Source: Polaromonas sp. (lineage in GTDB: Bacteria > Pseudomonadota > Gammaproteobacteria > Burkholderiales > Burkholderiaceae_C). Taken from it: a stretch of 14,880 bases of DNA. Made by a program: the position numbers and the translations under genes. The notes beneath the pieces are model-generated. The model saw only the letters and a program-made list of their open reading frames with translations, was not told the origin of the DNA and ran no database searches. Location: contig JACMQR010000177.1 of the NCBI GenBank assembly GCA_014376885.1, positions 1-14,880 of the forward strand, written 5' to 3'. Below are positions 14,538 through 14,880 of the stretch, piece after piece (within the stretch, counting starts at the first letter, position 1; each line of letters starts with the position of its first letter).

Positions 14538-14880
14538 TTAGTCGCGAAGTGGGCCGCGCAAAGAAGCGCGAAAAGGAACGATCACCTGAAACCACACATA
14601 CAAAAAAATCACCAGAAGGCACAGGCCAAACCATTGGAAAGCGTAGCCGTAATGCTTGTCCACGCCCAGGCTGGGCGCTGCCCAGTTGCGCAGCAAGCCC
14701 TCGCTGGCCGCGCCTGTTTGCAGCAGGGAAATTTCTTGTATCAACCCAGGACCAATTTCTTTCCCGAAGACCATCGAATCGATATTTTGCCGGATTCGCC
14801 CTGTATCGACACCCTTGAACTCGTAAAGCTTGGCCGGTGGCGGGGCAATCCGGCCTTCAACCGTCACCAGTCCCGCAGGC
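14538..14880 (-). CDS. SURF1 family cytochrome oxidase assembly protein, C-terminal part (partial)
   Basis: SURF1 is an inner-membrane factor linked to heme A delivery into oxidase subunit I. Only the last 113 codons lie in the window; the frame is open to the right edge, so the N-terminal membrane helix and start are outside. Visible are VTVEGRIAPPP, GPGLIQEISLLQ, and the family's C-terminal signature HYGYAFQWFGLCLLVIFLYV, which is the second membrane helix and includes the conserved YAxQW. The protein ends with a short basic tail. It is the most upstream visible gene of the assembly operon, so further oxidase genes probably lie beyond the edge. Confidence 0.93.
   Translation of the reverse strand, partial: PAGLVTVEGRIAPPPAKLYEFKGVDTGRIRQNIDSMVFGKEIGPGLIQEISLLQTGAASEGLLRNWAAPSLGVDKHYGYAFQWFGLCLLVIFLYVWFQVIVPFRASLRGPLRD

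Overview
This window reads as chromosomal DNA from a Burkholderiales betaproteobacterium, most likely a Comamonadaceae member of the Polaromonas/Rhodoferax type. That placement is inference. It rests on high GC content, on the order ispE - tRNA-Gln - prs - rplY - pth, on the style of the protein sequences, and on a short dispersed repeat of the form GCTAY-N7-ATAGC that I associate with that group. No phage, transposase, CRISPR array or defence genes are visible. Almost everything is core housekeeping.

Layout: (1) 1-3371, plus strand: the 3' end of ispE (isoprenoid precursor synthesis), a tRNA-Gln(TTG) followed by tandem hairpins, prs (PRPP synthetase), rplY/ctc (ribosomal protein L25) and pth (peptidyl-tRNA hydrolase). 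Apparent intrinsic terminators separate the units. (2) 3482-8003, minus strand: a compact, probably co-transcribed run read from right to left. It holds an active-type M16 zinc peptidase, an M16 partner without the zinc motif, rsmD (16S rRNA methyltransferase), coaD (coenzyme A synthesis) and a 2[4Fe-4S] ferredoxin. (3) 8032-9593, plus strand: ftsY (SRP receptor), divergent from the peptidases across only 28 bp, then a small single-pass membrane protein of unknown function. (4) 9594-10959, plus strand: a 330-bp regulatory gap leading to rpoH (heat-shock sigma-32), with a CIRCE-like operator over the -10 element and a strong terminator after the gene. (5) 10959-14880, minus strand: a cytochrome c oxidase assembly operon read from right to left. 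It holds surf1 (partial), an uncharacterised SCO-like thioredoxin-fold protein, a possible 38-codon ORF that exactly fills a gap, ctaA (heme A synthase), ctaB (heme O synthase) and a SCO1/SenC copper chaperone. The last three are chained by 4-nt ATGA overlaps.

How the genes fit together: the oxidase block makes heme O then heme A (ctaB, ctaA) and supplies copper and assembly factors (SCO, SCO-like, SURF1) to an aa3-type oxidase whose structural genes probably lie just beyond the right edge. The left half supplies translation, nucleotide and cofactor functions. The two M16 proteins have complementary features (zinc site in one, conserved Arg/Tyr segment in the other) and probably work as a heterodimer.

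I found no convincing wholly new system. The observations most worth following up are: a 90-bp in-frame insertion bounded by 12-bp direct repeats inside the second M16 gene; a dispersed repeat that appears to encode that protein's signal peptide; the SCO-like protein with a CxxxC...H arrangement; the 38-codon ORF before ctaA; and the CIRCE-like operator at rpoH.
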